This document shows, one piece after another, positions 45,780 to 58,900 of a stretch of DNA of 64,000 nt (its first letter is position 1; the number at the start of each line of letters is the position of its first letter). The notes beneath the pieces are model-generated. The model was not told the origin of the DNA and ran no database searches. It worked only from the letters and a program-made list of their open reading frames with translations. This DNA is from Arcuatula senhousia. Taxonomy: Eukaryota; Mollusca; Bivalvia; Mytilida; Mytilidae. A program made the position numbers and the translations under genes. The DNA is taken from NCBI GenBank assembly GCA_963971305.1, contig OZ020308.1:34625275-34689274 (forward strand). The letters are read 5' to 3'.

Positions 45780-47065
45780 TGTGTTTTTGTAACTACCGGA
45801 CCCGAAGATCATAATGGAAGATGGAAGATTTGGCGCGCCTTAAAACCTGGTTTAACCCACCATTTCTTTTGAAATGCCTGTACCAAGTCAGGGCCATTGT
45901 GATCTTCAATTTGTCCGGTATGTTTTCCTTGTTTTGTCATGTTAATGGACATTTGGGATTGATTCTCCAAGTCCGGTAATTTTGTTAAAATTTTAATTGG
46001 GTATCGTTTCCATGGCAACATTTGGATTAATATGCAATACCTATAGATAGATGAATTATTGATGAGGTATAAATTTGTTGTTACCATCTCGTTCATAATT
46101 TTTAAAGATCGCAAATGTCCTCTTTCTAACGGATCATGTACTCTTTAAACTGTTGACCTACTTTCAGTTCATCTAAAAACGTTATCTTAAGACCATGATA
46201 AATTATGTTACGGTATGAAGTCTTAAAGCAGACTATTAGCCCAATACGTATCTAGAATATGTACAACAAGACAAGATTTTATTAGTTAACGGACTAACAG
46301 AAGGCAATATTTTCCGCCCGTACAGTAAGTTATAAAATCCTTTTTTTATCAGGAATGCTGGATCATGTTCGGGATTTTTCGAAGAAACAATGTAATTGTT
46401 TGGTTCAGATATAGTAGTAGGATAGAAACGCTTGAGTTTTTGTTGTTGTTGTTTTCTTACGAATTGCTGCACAAAAGTGTTTATGGTTATGATATTAAAA
46501 AAATAAATGAGAACACAATATTCAACCTTCGATTTACACATAAAGGAAGTGATTCTGGCAAAATATTTACTTCGGTTGATTTTGTGTTTCTTTCTGCTGT
46601 TCTTGTTCGTGTTTTCCGGTTTTCCTCGTTTCCCTTTCGGACTACCGACACTCGAAAGTCCCATTGGTGCCTCTTTGCTTCGCCGTTGTGTTAAGTACTT
46701 ACCTCAAGATAAAACAAGGACTCTCCTTTTACGTGTATAACTATCGAACACTCAATGTCCTGTTTTAATGATAGGTATACCCTTACAGATGTGTAAATTT
46801 GTGCGAATAATCTAAAAGTTCAAACCGGTACACTGATAAGATGTCATAATATATAAAACTTGCTTAATCTATTTTGAAAGTGAATATAATAAAATGTAAT
46901 AATAAAACTAAGAGAATGGGATGTGCGTTCAGAATTAAAAAAAAATCTTAAGATTGCAATGGTCCAGACTTTGTTCAGGCATTACAAAAGAAATGGTGGA
47001 TTAATCGGTAAACTCCAACCCCCTTCCTTTGTAATCTTACGATCCGGTAGTAATATAGCCCAAAA
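45780..47065 (+). mobile_element. Scattered Penelope-like tail fragments and an R1 copy
   Basis: 45785-45990 (+) and 46950-47060 (-) match the 3' tail block (AAATGCCTGTACCAAGTCAG). 46575-46690 is an R1 fragment ending CCCATTGGTGCCTCTTTGC. 46340-46500 is unrecognised. No host gene. Confidence 0.5.
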
Positions 47066-47382
47066 CTGCATTTATTTAAAAATATAAATAAATGTGGTTA
47101 TATGCTATGATAATGATAAAAAATATAGTTACCCCGTTGGTGGCATTTTTCTTCGTTTTCAATAAAAAAAATCATTAACTATCACGTTATTTTACATTTT
47201 GATTGATTATTCTCTTGAAACAAAAACAGGCCAATAAGTTATGCCTGTCGCCGGACAAGGTACCTACCGTGAGGTTTATCTTATACCAATAATTTTCCAC
47301 TGTCAAGTTCGTTTCATCTTCTTTTTTATTTTATCCTCATAGTAATCGTTGTTTCATCGTCAGGCTAATTGATACTTTTACT

Positions 47383-48110
47383 GGACCATCATAATAAATG
47401 AAGTGTGCAATGAGGTATTATAGAAATCCAAAAAAACAATCGTGAGTAAACCGAAATGTAACTTGCTCTTCCAAGAACAAGCGCATACCAAAATCCTTTC
47501 CAGAAAAATACGTTTGCCAAAGCGGTTTCAAAGTGGGAAACAAGATTGATATTGTTTTTGTAAAATAATAGAGTCAAGCACAACCGTTTGAGGGACGTTA
47601 GTCCAGGCTTATTAAATCATGTCTGAATATTATGAATGACGCTATGCTTCCAACGATAGGGGCTTACCCCTTCAGCGAAAAAAAATCCATTAACTTCTCC
47701 AAGACTTTGTTCTAGAAGTTTATTTTTGTCTTGGAAATTTGATTTGCCGCGGCAGTTAAGATCATTTGCTGAAAGATCCACACAACGGTCCAGTAACTAG
47801 GCCTAGAAGCAGTGATAAAGAAGTTAATGTAATTCCGTCAATTAGTTTTATAACTAAAGGACCTATGCAGGAGAAAATAAACATAAGATCAGTGGCTATT
47901 TTCACAAAAAAATCGTAAGTGTAAAAATGATCGTAAGTTATGACGTCATAATGTAAATTTGATTATGACGTCATAATCTACGACCGCTTTTACACTAGTC
48001 TTACGTTTTTTTTCGTATTGCTTCTCTATTGTTTAATTTAGATTGCAATGCTTGTACCGACGTTAAGGCAGAAAATACAATGAATTAAACCTCATTTTAG
48101 TTTCATCTTT
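47383..48110 (-). pseudogene. UNC93A-like pseudogene fragment
   Basis: 47540-47383 encodes a piece like the last exon of copy C (ANVFFWKGFWYALVLGRASY). 47870-47660 matches part of exon 1 of copy C at DNA level (AGATCCACACAACGGTCCAG; GAAGTTTATTTTTGTCTTGG), and 48060-48030 matches its early part (GATTGCAATGCTTGTACCGA). The middle exon is absent and frames are broken. Closest to copy C, so it probably derives from the same duplication. Confidence 0.7.
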
Positions 48111-49035
48111 TCATGCCCATTGTGTATGAGATCTAAACATTTTAATAATTTTACTTATATGTAAGTAGTTCTAAAACGTTCTTTTAAGCGCCGGGTAATA
48201 CTTAACGTTCGTTCGGTTTAAAGGACATATCAGACTGCAAACTGCATTACTGTGCACCAATTGAACGGTCGAGGCTCAGTAGAGGCAAGTAGAATTGGAT
48301 AATGTTTAAATGGATTGCATGTTATGTGCTGCTATACTCTTTATAGATTGTTGTCCGACAGTATGCACCGAAACTTAAAAGCACGATTAGGTTGTTTGTT
48401 ATTGATTTATCTTTAAGACCTGTTGCTGTTATTATAGTTTTTGTCCTTTAAAGTGATCAAACCATACCCGTAGTCAGAATTTTTCAACAGGGGGTTCGAA
48501 AATGTGAAGAGGGGGGTTCGATTTCCTAAATTTTTTCTGACTTTAATAGTGCTTAACCAATTTTTCACCTGATTTTTCCCTATTTTGATCAATTTTTTTG
48601 TCCCCCCCCTGGCTACGGTAATGCAAACTTAGATCAAAGACAAATCTGTCAAGGAAGAAGCTAGTGTGTAGAACATGTAGAAGTTGGACATCCAATAATT
48701 TTATTTTGCTAGACAATTTTACACCATTAAAGTTTACTTGCTTACATTTTTATTTTGTTGAAATATCATCTTAGTTTTTTACAAATAAATTCACATAAAT
48801 AACCTTATATTTATTAACTTTAAAACAATGTAAGTCAAACTAAAATATATATTATACTCTATTATATATGCATCACTATTGAAAAAATAAAACTTGGCTG
48901 TACAAGGTCTTTAGAAATAATTCTTTGACAAACATTCTACACATGTCATTATGACACAAATTAATCATTAAATAGAGATATTTAATAAGTTGAATATAGA
49001 TGATTAGTACACCATCCATATGATGTTTTAATTGC
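48111..49035. other. No gene seen
   Basis: AT-rich. 48475-48610 has a GGGGGTTCGA pair around a T-rich segment with a C run, possibly a MITE end. Nothing else recognised. Confidence 0.4.
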
Positions 49036-52000
49036 TGAATATTTTTGTTGCTGCAATTTCCGATTTTTAAATTATTAATTGTTTAAACACCAGGTTTCTT
49101 TCCTTGTAATGCACATGGTCGATATCCTCGGTGCTGGATTTGGCTTCCTTGTTCGAACGTTTTGGTTTTGAGTACTTTTCGTTTTCAACAGTTTGGATTT
49201 GACCTTCCAATGTTTTGATTTAAATGCTACTGATGAAAGGTTACTCCTTGAAATATCGATATATAGCATATCCAAATTAACCGTTTATCCCAGCATTTTG
49301 GTATTTGTAATTTTGAAACCACTGGGCGATAACCGCTGCTGGTGGACCAGAGGTCCCCGAGGGTAATCACAAGTCTCTGACGACACGATTTACCATAAAA
49401 TTTCTAATATTTTTGTTGCTGAAATTTCCGATTTTTAAATTATGAATTGATTAAAACACCAGGTTTCTTTCCTTGTAATGCACATGGTCGATATCCTCGG
49501 TGCTGGATTTGGCTTCCTTGTTCGAACCTTTTGGTTTTGAGTACTTTTTGTTTTCAACAGTTTGGATTTGACCTTCCAATGTTTTGATTTAAATGCTACT
49601 GATGAGAGGTTACTCCTTGAAATATCGATATATAGCATATCCAAATTAACCGTTTATCCCAGCATTTTGGTATTTGTAATTTTCAAACCACTGGGCGATA
49701 ACCGCTGCTGGTGGACCAGAGGTCCCCGAGGGTAATCACAAGCCTGGTCGTCAGACTTGTCTGACACGATTTACCATAAAATTTCTAATATTTTTGTTGC
49801 TGAAATTTCCGATTTTTAAATTATAAATTGTTTAAAACACCAGGTTTCTTTCCTTGTAATGCACATGGTCGATATCCTCGGTGCTGGATTTGGCTTCCTT
49901 GTTCGAACGTTTTGGTTTGAGTACTTTTCGTTTTCAACAGTTTTGATTTGACCTTCCAATGTTTTGATTTAAATGCTACTGATGAGAGGTTACTCCTTGA
50001 AATATCGATATATAGCATATCCAAATTAACCGTTTATCCCAGCATTTTGGTATTTGTAATTTTCAAACCACTGGGCGATAACCGCTGCTGGTGGACCAGA
50101 GGTCCCCGAGGGTAATCACAAGCCTGGTCGTTAGACTTGTCGGACACGATTTACCATAAAATTTCTAATATTTTTGTTGCTGAAATTTCCGATTTTTAAA
50201 TTATAAATTGTTTAAAACACAAGGTTTCTTTCCTTGTAATGCACATGGTCGATATCCTCGGTGCTGAATTTGGCTTCCTTGTTCGAACCTTTTGGTTTTG
50301 AGTACTTTTCGTTTTCAACAGTTTGGATTTGACCTTCCAATGTTTTGATTTAAATGCTACTGATGAGAGGTTACTCCTTGAAATATCGATATATAGCATA
50401 TCCAAATTAACCGTTTATCCCAGCATTTTGGTATTTGTAATTTTCAAACCACTGGGCGATAACCGCTGCTGGTGGACCAGAGGTCCCCGAGGGTAATCAC
50501 AAGCCTGGTCGTCAGACTTGTCTGACACGATTTACCATAAAATTTCTAATATTTTTGTTGCTGAAATTTCCGATTTTTAAATTATAAATTGTTTAAAACA
50601 CCAGGTTTCTTTCCTTGTAATGCACATGGTCGATATCCTCGGTGCTGGATTTGGCTTCCTTGTTCGAACGTTTTGGTTTTGAGTACTTTTCGTTTTCAAC
50701 AGTTTTGATTTGACCTTCCAATGTTTTGATTTAAATGCTACTGATGAGAGGTTACTCCTTGAAATATCGATATATAGCATATCCAAATTAACCGTTTATC
50801 CCAGCATTTTGGTATTTGTAATTTTCAAACCACTGGGCGATAACCGCTGCTGGTGGACCAGAGGTCCCCGAGGGTAATCACAAGTCTCTGACGACACGAT
50901 TTACCATAAAATTTCTAATATTTTTGTTGCTGAAATTTCCGATTTTTAAATTATGAATTGATTAAAACACCAGGTTTCTTTCCTTGTAATGCACATGGTC
51001 GATATCCTCGGTGCTGGATTTGGCTTCCTTGTTCGAACCTTTTGGTTTTGAGTACTTTTTGTTTTCAACAGTTTGGATTTGACCTTCCAATGTTTTGATT
51101 TAAATGCTACTGATGAGAGGTTACTCCTTGAAATATCGATATATAGCATATCCAAATTAACCGTTTATCCCAGCATTTTGGTATTTGTAATTTTCAAACC
51201 ACTGGGCGATAACCGCTGCTGGTGGACCAGAGGTCCCCGAGGGTAATCACAAGCCTGGTCGTCAGACTTGTCTGACACGATTTACCATAAAATTTCTAAT
51301 ATTTTTGTTGCTGAAATTTCCGATTTTTAAATTATAAATTGTTTAAAACACCAGGTTTCTTTCCTTGTAATGCACATGGTCGATATCCTCGGTGCTGGAT
51401 TTGGCTTCCTTGTTCGAACATTTTGGTTTGAGTACTTTTCGTTTTCAACAGTTTTGATTTGACCTTCCAATGTTTTGATTTAAATGCTACTGATGAGAGG
51501 TTACTCCTTGAGATATCGATATATAGCATATCCAAATTAACCGTTTATCCCAGCATTTTGGTATTTGTAATTTTCAAATCACTGGGCGATAACCGCTGCT
51601 GGTGGACCAGAGGTCCCCGAGGGTAATCACAAGTCTCTGACGACACGATTTACCATAAAATTTCTAATATTTTTGTTGCTGAAATTTCCGATTTTTAAAT
51701 TATAAATTGTTTAAAACACCAGGTTTCTTTCCTTGTAATGCACATGGTCGATATCCTCGGTGCTGGATTTGGCTTCCTTGTTCGAACCTTTTGGTTTTGA
51801 GTACTTTTCGTTTTCAACAGTTTGGATTTGACCTTCCAATGTTTTGATTTAAATGCTACTGATGAGAGGTTACTCCTTGAAATATCGATATATAGCATAT
51901 CCAAATTAACCGTTTATCCCAGCATTTTGGTATTTGTAATTTTCAAACCACTGGGCGATAACCGCTGCTGGTGGACCAGAGGTCCCCGAGGGTAATCACA

Positions 52001-53836
52001 AGCCTGGTCGTCAGACTTGTCTGACACGATTTACCATAAAATTTCTAATATTTTTGTTGCTGAAATTTCCGATTTTTAAATTATAAATTGTTTAAAACAC
52101 CAGGTTTCTTTCCTTGTAATGCACATGGTCGATATCCTCGGTGCTGGATTTGGCTTCCTTGTTCGAACGTTTTGGTTTTGAGTACTTTTCGTTTTCAACA
52201 GTTTTGATTTGACCTTCCAATGTTTTGATTTAAATGCTACTGATGAGAGGTTACTCCTTGAAATATCGATATATAGCATATCCAAATTAACCGTTTATCC
52301 CAGCATTTTGGTATTTGTAATTTTCAAACCACTGGGCGATAACCGCTGCTGGTGGACCAGAGGTCCCCGAGGGTAATCACAAGCCTGGTCGTCAGACTTG
52401 TCTGACACGATTTACCATAAAATTTCTAATATTTTTGTTGCTGAAATTTCCGATTTTTAAATTATAAATTGTTTAAAACACCAGGTTTCTTTCCTTGTAA
52501 TGCACATGGTCGATATCCTCGGTGCTGGATTTGGCTTCCTTGTTCGAACATTTTGGTTTGAGTACTTTTCGTTTTCAACAGTTTTGATTTGACCTTCCAA
52601 TGTTTTGATTTAAATGCTACTGATGAGAGGTTACTCCTTGAGATATCGATATATAGCATATCCAAATTAACCGTTTATCCCAGCATTTTGGTATTTGTAA
52701 TTTTCAAATCACTGGGCGATAACCGCTGCTGGTGGTGGACCAGAGGTCCCCGAGGGTAATCACAAGTCTCTGACGACACGATTTACCATAAAATTTCTAA
52801 TATTTTTGTTGCTGAAATTTCCGATTTTTAAATTATAAATTGTTTAAAACACCAGGTTTCTTTCCTTGTAATGCACATGGTCGATATCCTCGGTGCTGGA
52901 TTTGGCTTCCTTGTTCGAACCTTTTGGTTTTGAGTACTTTTCGTTTTCAACAGTTTGGATTTGACCTTCCAATGTTTTGATTTAAATGCTACTGATGAGA
53001 GGTTACTCCTTGAAATATCGATATATAGCATATCCAAATTAACCGTTTATCCCAGCATTTTGGTATTTGTAATTTTCAAACCACTGGGCGATAACCGCTG
53101 CTGGTGGACCAGAGGTCCCCGAGGGTAATCACAAGCCTGGTCGTCAGACTTGTCTGACACGATTTACCATAAAATTTCTAATATTTTTGTTGCTGAAATT
53201 TCCGATTTTTAAATTATAAATTGTTTAAAACACCAGGTTTCTTTCCTTGTAATGCACATGGTCGATATCCTCGGTGCTGGATTTGGCTTCCTTGTTCGAA
53301 CGTTTTGGTTTTGAGTACTTTTCGTTTTCAACAGTTTTGATTTGACCTTCCAATGTTTTGATTTAAATGCTACTGATGAGAGGTTACTCCTTGAAATATC
53401 GATATATAGCATATCCAAATTAACCGTTTATCCCAGCATTTTGGTATTTGTAATTTTCAAACCACTGGGCGATAACCGCTGCTGGTGGACCAGAGGTCCC
53501 CGAGGGTAATCACAAGCCTGGTCGTTAGACTTGTCGGACACGATTTACCATAAAATTTCTAATATTTTTGTTGCTGAAATTTCCGATTTTTAAATTATAA
53601 ATTGTTTAAAACACAAGGTTTCTTTCCTTGTAATGCACATGGTCGATATCCTCGGTGCTGAATTTGGCTTCCTTGTTCGAACGTTTTGGTTTTGAGTACT
53701 TTTCGTTTTCAACAGTTTGGATTTGACCTTCCAATGTTTTGATTTAAACTCTACTGATGAGAGGTTACTCCTTGAAATATCGATATATAGCATATCCAAA
53801 TTAACCGTTTATCCCAAAAATTTGGTATTTGTAATG
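49036..53836 (+). repeat. 13-unit hammerhead-ribozyme satellite (retrozyme-like array, family H1)
   Basis: Thirteen head-to-tail units. Ribozymes lie at 49224-49269, 49593-49638, 49973-50018, 50354-50399, 50735-50780, 51104-51149, 51484-51529, 51853-51898, 52234-52279, 52614-52659, 52986-53031, 53367-53412 and 53748-53793. Spacings are 369, 380, 381, 381, 369, 380, 369, 381, 380, 372, 381, 381: a 12-base indel (AAGCCTGGTCGTCAGACTTG versus AAGTCTCTGACG) defines long and short units. Each unit also has a GC-rich block (GCTGCTGGTGGACCAGAGGT then CCCCGAGGG) shared with family R2. Small RNAs with hammerheads in tandem genomic copies ('retrozymes') are known in plants and in animals including bivalves. 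The minus-strand 66-69-codon ORFs in every unit are by-products: they run antisense through the ribozyme. Confidence 0.9.
49973..50018 (+). ncRNA. Hammerhead ribozyme (family H1), representative consensus unit
   Basis: Stem I ATGCTA / TAGCAT (six pairs), core CTGATGA, stem II GAGG-TTACT-CCTT (G-U, A-U, G-C, G-C), core GAA, stem III ATAT-CG-ATAT, cleavage after A (AUA triplet). Ten of the 13 units match this fully apart from non-core changes. Unit 1 (49224) has AAGG in stem II, turning the G-U pair into A-U. Units 7 (51484) and 10 (52614) carry GAGA instead of GAAA in the core and are predicted inactive. Unit 13 (53748) has ACTCTA in stem I, losing two pairs. Confidence 0.85.
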
Positions 53837-54204
53837 CTATCATGTTTTCACATCTTTACAACAGTCTTGTGTTTGGCGTGCCATAAAACCTATTTTAGCC
53901 AACCTATTCTTTTGAAATGCCTGAACCAAGTCGGTGCTATTGTGGTCTTCAATTATTCTATAGAGTTTTCCTTGTTTTGTCTTTTATCGTGCACATTTGA
54001 GATTGATCCTCTAAGTTCGGGAATTTTGTTATTACCTTTATTATAATGAAGCCATAAGTCTAGTCAAAGTCTGTAAGAAGCTTTTAACATACAATGATAC
54101 GTGTGTTTGACATTGTTAAAGGTTGGATCATGTTTAGAATGATAAAAGATAACAATTATCCATTTTCGTTGCAGAGTGATAATTCTTTGCAGGTGAACAC
54201 TGGG

Positions 54205-54275
54205 TATCCGGTGTAGAGTGGTAACCCGACGGGTAACTAACACCAAATTGTGTGATTCGATCCTCCTCAGAACTG
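54205..54275 (+). repeat. tRNA-like SINE head, copy 1
   Basis: GTAGAGTGGTAACCCGACGG resembles an A box; GTGTGATTCGATCC resembles a pol III B box (GGTTCGANTCC). A similar sequence is at 62529-62600. No cloverleaf good enough for a real tRNA. Confidence 0.4.
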
Positions 54276-54350
54276 AAAATTCTATAAACAGGTTTTGAGA
54301 AGAGATTTTCGAAGAACGATTACGAAAGATTTTTCAACAACAAATCGGCG

Positions 54351-54850
54351 TTCCAATTGGCACAAACTGTGCTCCTCGCCGATTTGCTTTTATACTCTTA
54401 CAAGACTGAATTTCTTCAGGGACTTGTAAAGCACAAGAAGATGAAAGAGGCAAGGTCATTTAATCTTACATTCAGATATATTGATGATGTCCTTTCTGTC
54501 AATAACACTTCATTTGGTAGATGGATTCCTTCAATATATCATCCAGAATTGGAGATAAAAGAGACCACCGAATCAAATTGCTTCACGTCTTTCTGGATTT
54601 GCACCTCGAATTTGAGCCAGGTGGTAATCTCAGTACAAAAAATTACGATAAAAGAGACGATTTTAATTTTCAAATAATTAATTTTCCTAATCTACAGAGC
54701 AATATACCTACACTCCCTGCATACGGTGTTTATATTTCACAACTTATTCGATATGCCAAAGCTTGTACACATTTCATAGATATTTTGATCAGACACCGAT
54801 TTCTTCTTGACCGACTTTTGGAGAAGGGGTCTCATACGATCCATAAAAAC
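54351..54850 (+). pseudogene. Reverse transcriptase fragment (Penelope-like), frameshifted
   Basis: Encodes RT palm motifs: TNCAP...LADLLLYSYKTEFLQGL, then FRYIDDVLSVNN with the catalytic Y-I-D-D, then ELEIKETTES. A shift of frame follows near 54590, after which FLDLHLEFEPGGNLSTKNYD and YGVYISQLIRYAKAC continue in another frame. Another small deletion sits near 54375 (between CAP and LADL). Non-functional remnant; Penelope-like class is my best guess from the motif set. Confidence 0.6.
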
Positions 54851-55539
54851 TAGTAGAAAAATTCCAAATTGAGTTAAATGATATGGTGATTAATTGTTTT
54901 AAATAGTGTTTGACTGGTCTGCTGTACTGAGATGATCACCTCAATTTCCCTAATTAACTATGTTGTGTTCTATGGTCATTACCAGATCCTACGATTGCAA
55001 TGGAAGAATGCGGTTTTGCGCCATAAAACCTGGTTAAACCCACCATTTCGTTTGAAATGCCTGTACCAAGTCAGAACCATTGCGATCCACCAACTCTTCG
55101 GTCTGAAAGATTCGTTTTTGTTATTTTCTCTGGACTATGAAATTGATCATTTAAGTTCGGTAGTTTTGTTATTACCTTTATTTTGGGAGGGACAAAGTAA
55201 GCTGTCCTTCATTACACCAATGCTAGTTAAGTAGAGATTGTAAAGAGTAGAATTAACTTGATCTATCACAAAAAATACACAGCAAGCAAGCGCAAGCTGG
55301 AAAGGAACTTTTCAAAACATAAATCTGGTTTAAAAATCTAGGCATAATTCTTATATAGTATCTTTACCTTAATGGATTGTGCAGAAAAACGGCAAATCAA
55401 TCTGTTAGGTCAAATAGTTAGATATTGCTGTTATTATACTAGTTCCTCCCGGATAGCCAATAAATGAAATAGTTAAAACTTAGAATTTTATCGTGGATTA
55501 TAGTTACATTAGTTAAGTCTGTAGCCATTGAAATAAAAA

Positions 55540-55770
55540 TTACAACAAAATTCCAGACCATATTTTTTTCTACGCCTGACGCGCGTTTGATCTATTTAAA
55601 ACTCATCAGACACGTTCTACCAAAATATTGAAAAAGCCAAACACTAGTACCATATCGAATATAATTATGAAGAGCATTTAGCAATAAAACCGAAAATACC
55701 GAACACAAAGATTAAATTATGATTAAGATTAAGCTAAGTTTTGGAGGGCAGGACTGTAGGGTTTAGATGA
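55540..55770 (-). repeat. R2 copy with disabled hammerhead
   Basis: The inverted hammerhead site 55572-55615 has CAA in place of the GAA core and poor stems I and II, so inactive. Otherwise the R2 landmarks (CAAAATTCCAGACCATA, CATCAGACACGTTCTACC) are clear. Confidence 0.65.
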
Positions 55771-55966
55771 TTTTCAAATAATGATATATGTAATAGTAAG
55801 AAGCAACACGACATACATCCATGTATTTCAACGACAACTTAAAAAATTGACAATGGAAAACAGCTTACAGTATACAATGTGACAAGTCCGTTAGCTGTTT
55901 TGCACTTGGTCCTGAAGATCCATGTTATAAAACATTGCATCAAGGCGCACAATATAAAATACATAG

Positions 55967-58900
55967 CTACGTGTTTTTGATCAATGTGTCATTACAATCG
56001 TTAAAGATCTCCTCCGGTACGTTTGTTTCTCGGTCTATTGGTTTCATTTCATCCTCAACTTTTATCGTAGTTTCTTCGTTAGGTTTGTTGAAACTTTTTC
56101 TTGACCATAATAAATGAAGTATACCATAGAGTGTTATGGAAACTACTGCAAAAGAAATACAGAACACCAATCGCGTGTAAACCGAAATGTAACTTGCTGT
56201 TCCAAACACCAGTGCATACCAAAATCCTCTCCAAAAATGTACGTTTGCAAATGTGGTATCCATGGTCTCGGGAAATAACATTGGTATTATGCCTGTAAAA
56301 TAGTATTTATTTTTTTTCATGTGTTCATATTTAGAGACCTAATATTTAACAAAATTGGGAGCTTTGTTTTTTTTTTCATTACTAGTAAAATAAATCTTAT
56401 TTTTGATGAAAAAAAGCTATCTTGTTAGCAGAGGTTTAGTTTTTTTTTTCTGAAGGAGTTTTGCTATATTTTGTCATGGCGCCTTTTAATACTAAAAAAA
56501 AAAGAATATCATTACAAGAACATTAACCAAGCCCCTTCAATATAGTAAAATGGTCAGATCCTTAGAGCAAATTATTTTTATAATTATATCGCAAAGACTC
56601 TTTTCATATTTTTATACTATCCAATAAAACAATGTTTAAATAAAGCTTTTAAAACGCGATCGAGGTGATTTTTGCACTTCCGGAGCACTTGAGTTAACTC
56701 TTGTTACGACTTGAGTTCGCGTTGTTGATTTCCATTCGGTTGAGTTTGTGTTTCGTGTTTCTCCGTGGTGTTCTTGTTCTAGTTTACCGGTTTCGTCGTT
56801 GCCCTTTTGGACTCTTGACGCTCGAATGCCCCATTGGTTCCTCTTTGCTTCTTTATATGTTAGATAGTTCATAAAATAGAAAAAAAATCAGACTTACCAA
56901 ATGTGTCTAGTTTAAAAACGCTATCAGTAAATCCCATCGAAATTGAAGATATGAATATCAACGATAAATACTGGAAGGAGGGATCCCAAAAAATCCAAAT
57001 GATCAAATTAACTACACTTATAATTGTCGCAAAAGCTACATCTAGTTTTCTTGGTAGATATTTTACTGTCTTTGGTAAAATTTGCAAAAAGATCGTATTT
57101 GAAACAGCAAAGGCTCCCATGACGTAGCCAACCATACCAATTCCATATCTACACGATATATATGCCTGTAAAGTAAATGAACCAGAGTTATAGTTTTAAT
57201 ATTGCAACCCTGGTCCATGCTAGATCTGTTGGAGGAGTTCAAGCGAATTATAGAGGTATAAATTCTAACTTTAGAACGCGCAAATGTTTTTTTCATGGCT
57301 GTTTAATTCTAATTTATCAATGCTTGATTTTTTTTCACCTTTCAATTGTATTTATATGTTGTATGGTTTGTTTTGCTTTTCTTTTTATTCACTTGTTTTT
57401 ATTTTAACCTAGTCCTGTTTCAGTCATCACAGGTTTGGATTGAAAAGCGAATTTATATTACATTTTTTACTTTTAATTTATTGGGCTTAAATTATACCTT
57501 AAACCCTTTAATTTTTTATCTGCGTTATGCGAGAAACATGATCTGATCTACTGTCTGTTTCCTAAAAGTGTGTATGGGAGTGGGTGTTGGGGCTATAGCG
57601 ACTTTCTCGACATACTAGAGTGTAAATGGCAATTGTTAAAGGTAATAAACGGGCCATATCGCCGGAGGTAACAATCGACATTGAAAAGGTAACTCACGAA
57701 GCTTATTTCAAATGAATATGATAACTATATATTTCAGCAATACAAATGAAGACTCGAAGACGGGTAGAGGTAACTGACAAGTGATCGATTGAGCGGTATT
57801 CAAACAAAAGCCTTTCTGAAACCAGTCGGCCACCAATCTCACTTTCACTGTCCTCATTCGTGTTTATTGTTTGCCTCTCGGACTTTTGTTATTCGAGTGC
57901 CCAATTGGTGCCTCGCAACATATTTCTTAATGAAAACACAACTAACTTAAGCAGGAACTGCTTACTCTTCCGGAACACCTGAGTTCACTCTTGTTTCGAC
58001 TGGAGTTCGCGTTGTTGATTGATATTCAGTTGTTTTGTGTTTCCATGTTTTGCATGTTGTCTGTTTTTGTCCCGTTCTTGTTCGTGTTTAATGGTTTTGT
58101 CTCTGCCCTTTCGGACTTTTGATATTCGGATACCCCATTGGTACCTTCTTCTTCTTACCTTTGTAAAATCTGCGTACACAATAAGTAACATAATTGATGT
58201 CGATATAGAGTATGGCAAAAACAAAAGTAACTTTACATCAACCATCGCCGTAAACATGGAACAAAAAGATTTAGCTATGCTTCTGTTTTTAGTTCGTTTA
58301 CTCTTTGGCAGTGGAGGTAGAAATAGTACTACGAGAATCACTCCTATTACGTCAAAGGTTAGATAAGCTGCCATGAGCTGGTAAAGTGTTTCTTTTGATG
58401 GCGTCGTTATGCTCCTTGTTGCATTGTGATCTCGAGTACCTTCAACTTTCATCAAAACACCACATGGATATGTTATATTTTCTTCTTCGCTATAAACTTC
58501 ATCTCTGAATATAATGGAAGACACTATACTTCCTACGGTGAAGGCTAAACCCATAAGTGCAAAAAATATTCCGTTAACTTTACTAAGGGTATGTTCAAGA
58601 AGTTTATTTTTTGTCTTGGAAATTTAATTTGCCGAGGCGGTTAAGAACAACCCTTGAGAAATCCACAACGGTCCAGTTACTAATCCTAGTAAAAGAGATG
58701 ATGGAATGAGAGTTTCAAATCGTGGGTAAAAATTACTGCACACATATATAACGTGAACAAAGAACGCTGCAATGACGCATAATTTCCCACCAATAAGTTT
58801 TAACACCAAGGGACCCAAGCTAGATGAAATTATTGATCCGGCATAAATAGAAGCTAACGATTTTGTTCCAAGTCCCTCTGTCATGTTTAAACTAGACTGC

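Larger units (their letters stand above)
53870..55195 (+). mobile_element. Penelope-like retroelement remnant
   Basis: 53870-54040 and 54930-55195 are 3' tail blocks. 54351-54850 is reverse transcriptase coding sequence. The order RT then tail at 54351-55195 defines the element's orientation (+). Frames are disrupted, no complete ORF. Confidence 0.6.

Noticed and set aside
49075..53799. Thirteen minus-strand ORFs of 66-69 codons, nearly identical
   Set aside because: They are antisense to the hammerhead motif in each satellite unit, start at TTG, vary by frameshift with single-base changes and have no recognisable domain. Conservation is explained by homogenisation of the array.
49036..53836. 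CRISPR-like or coding minisatellite interpretation of the array
   Set aside because: Units are ~370-380 bp with no short repeat/unique spacer alternation, and the genome is clearly eukaryotic.
54205..54275. Functional tRNA gene
   Set aside because: Only box-like motifs are present; acceptor and anticodon stems do not pair convincingly.
57985..58158. C-terminal extension of the UNC93 copy C ORF beyond D-F-T-K
   Set aside because: It is read-through of the splice donor into an inverted R1 repeat; copies A and B splice at the same place.
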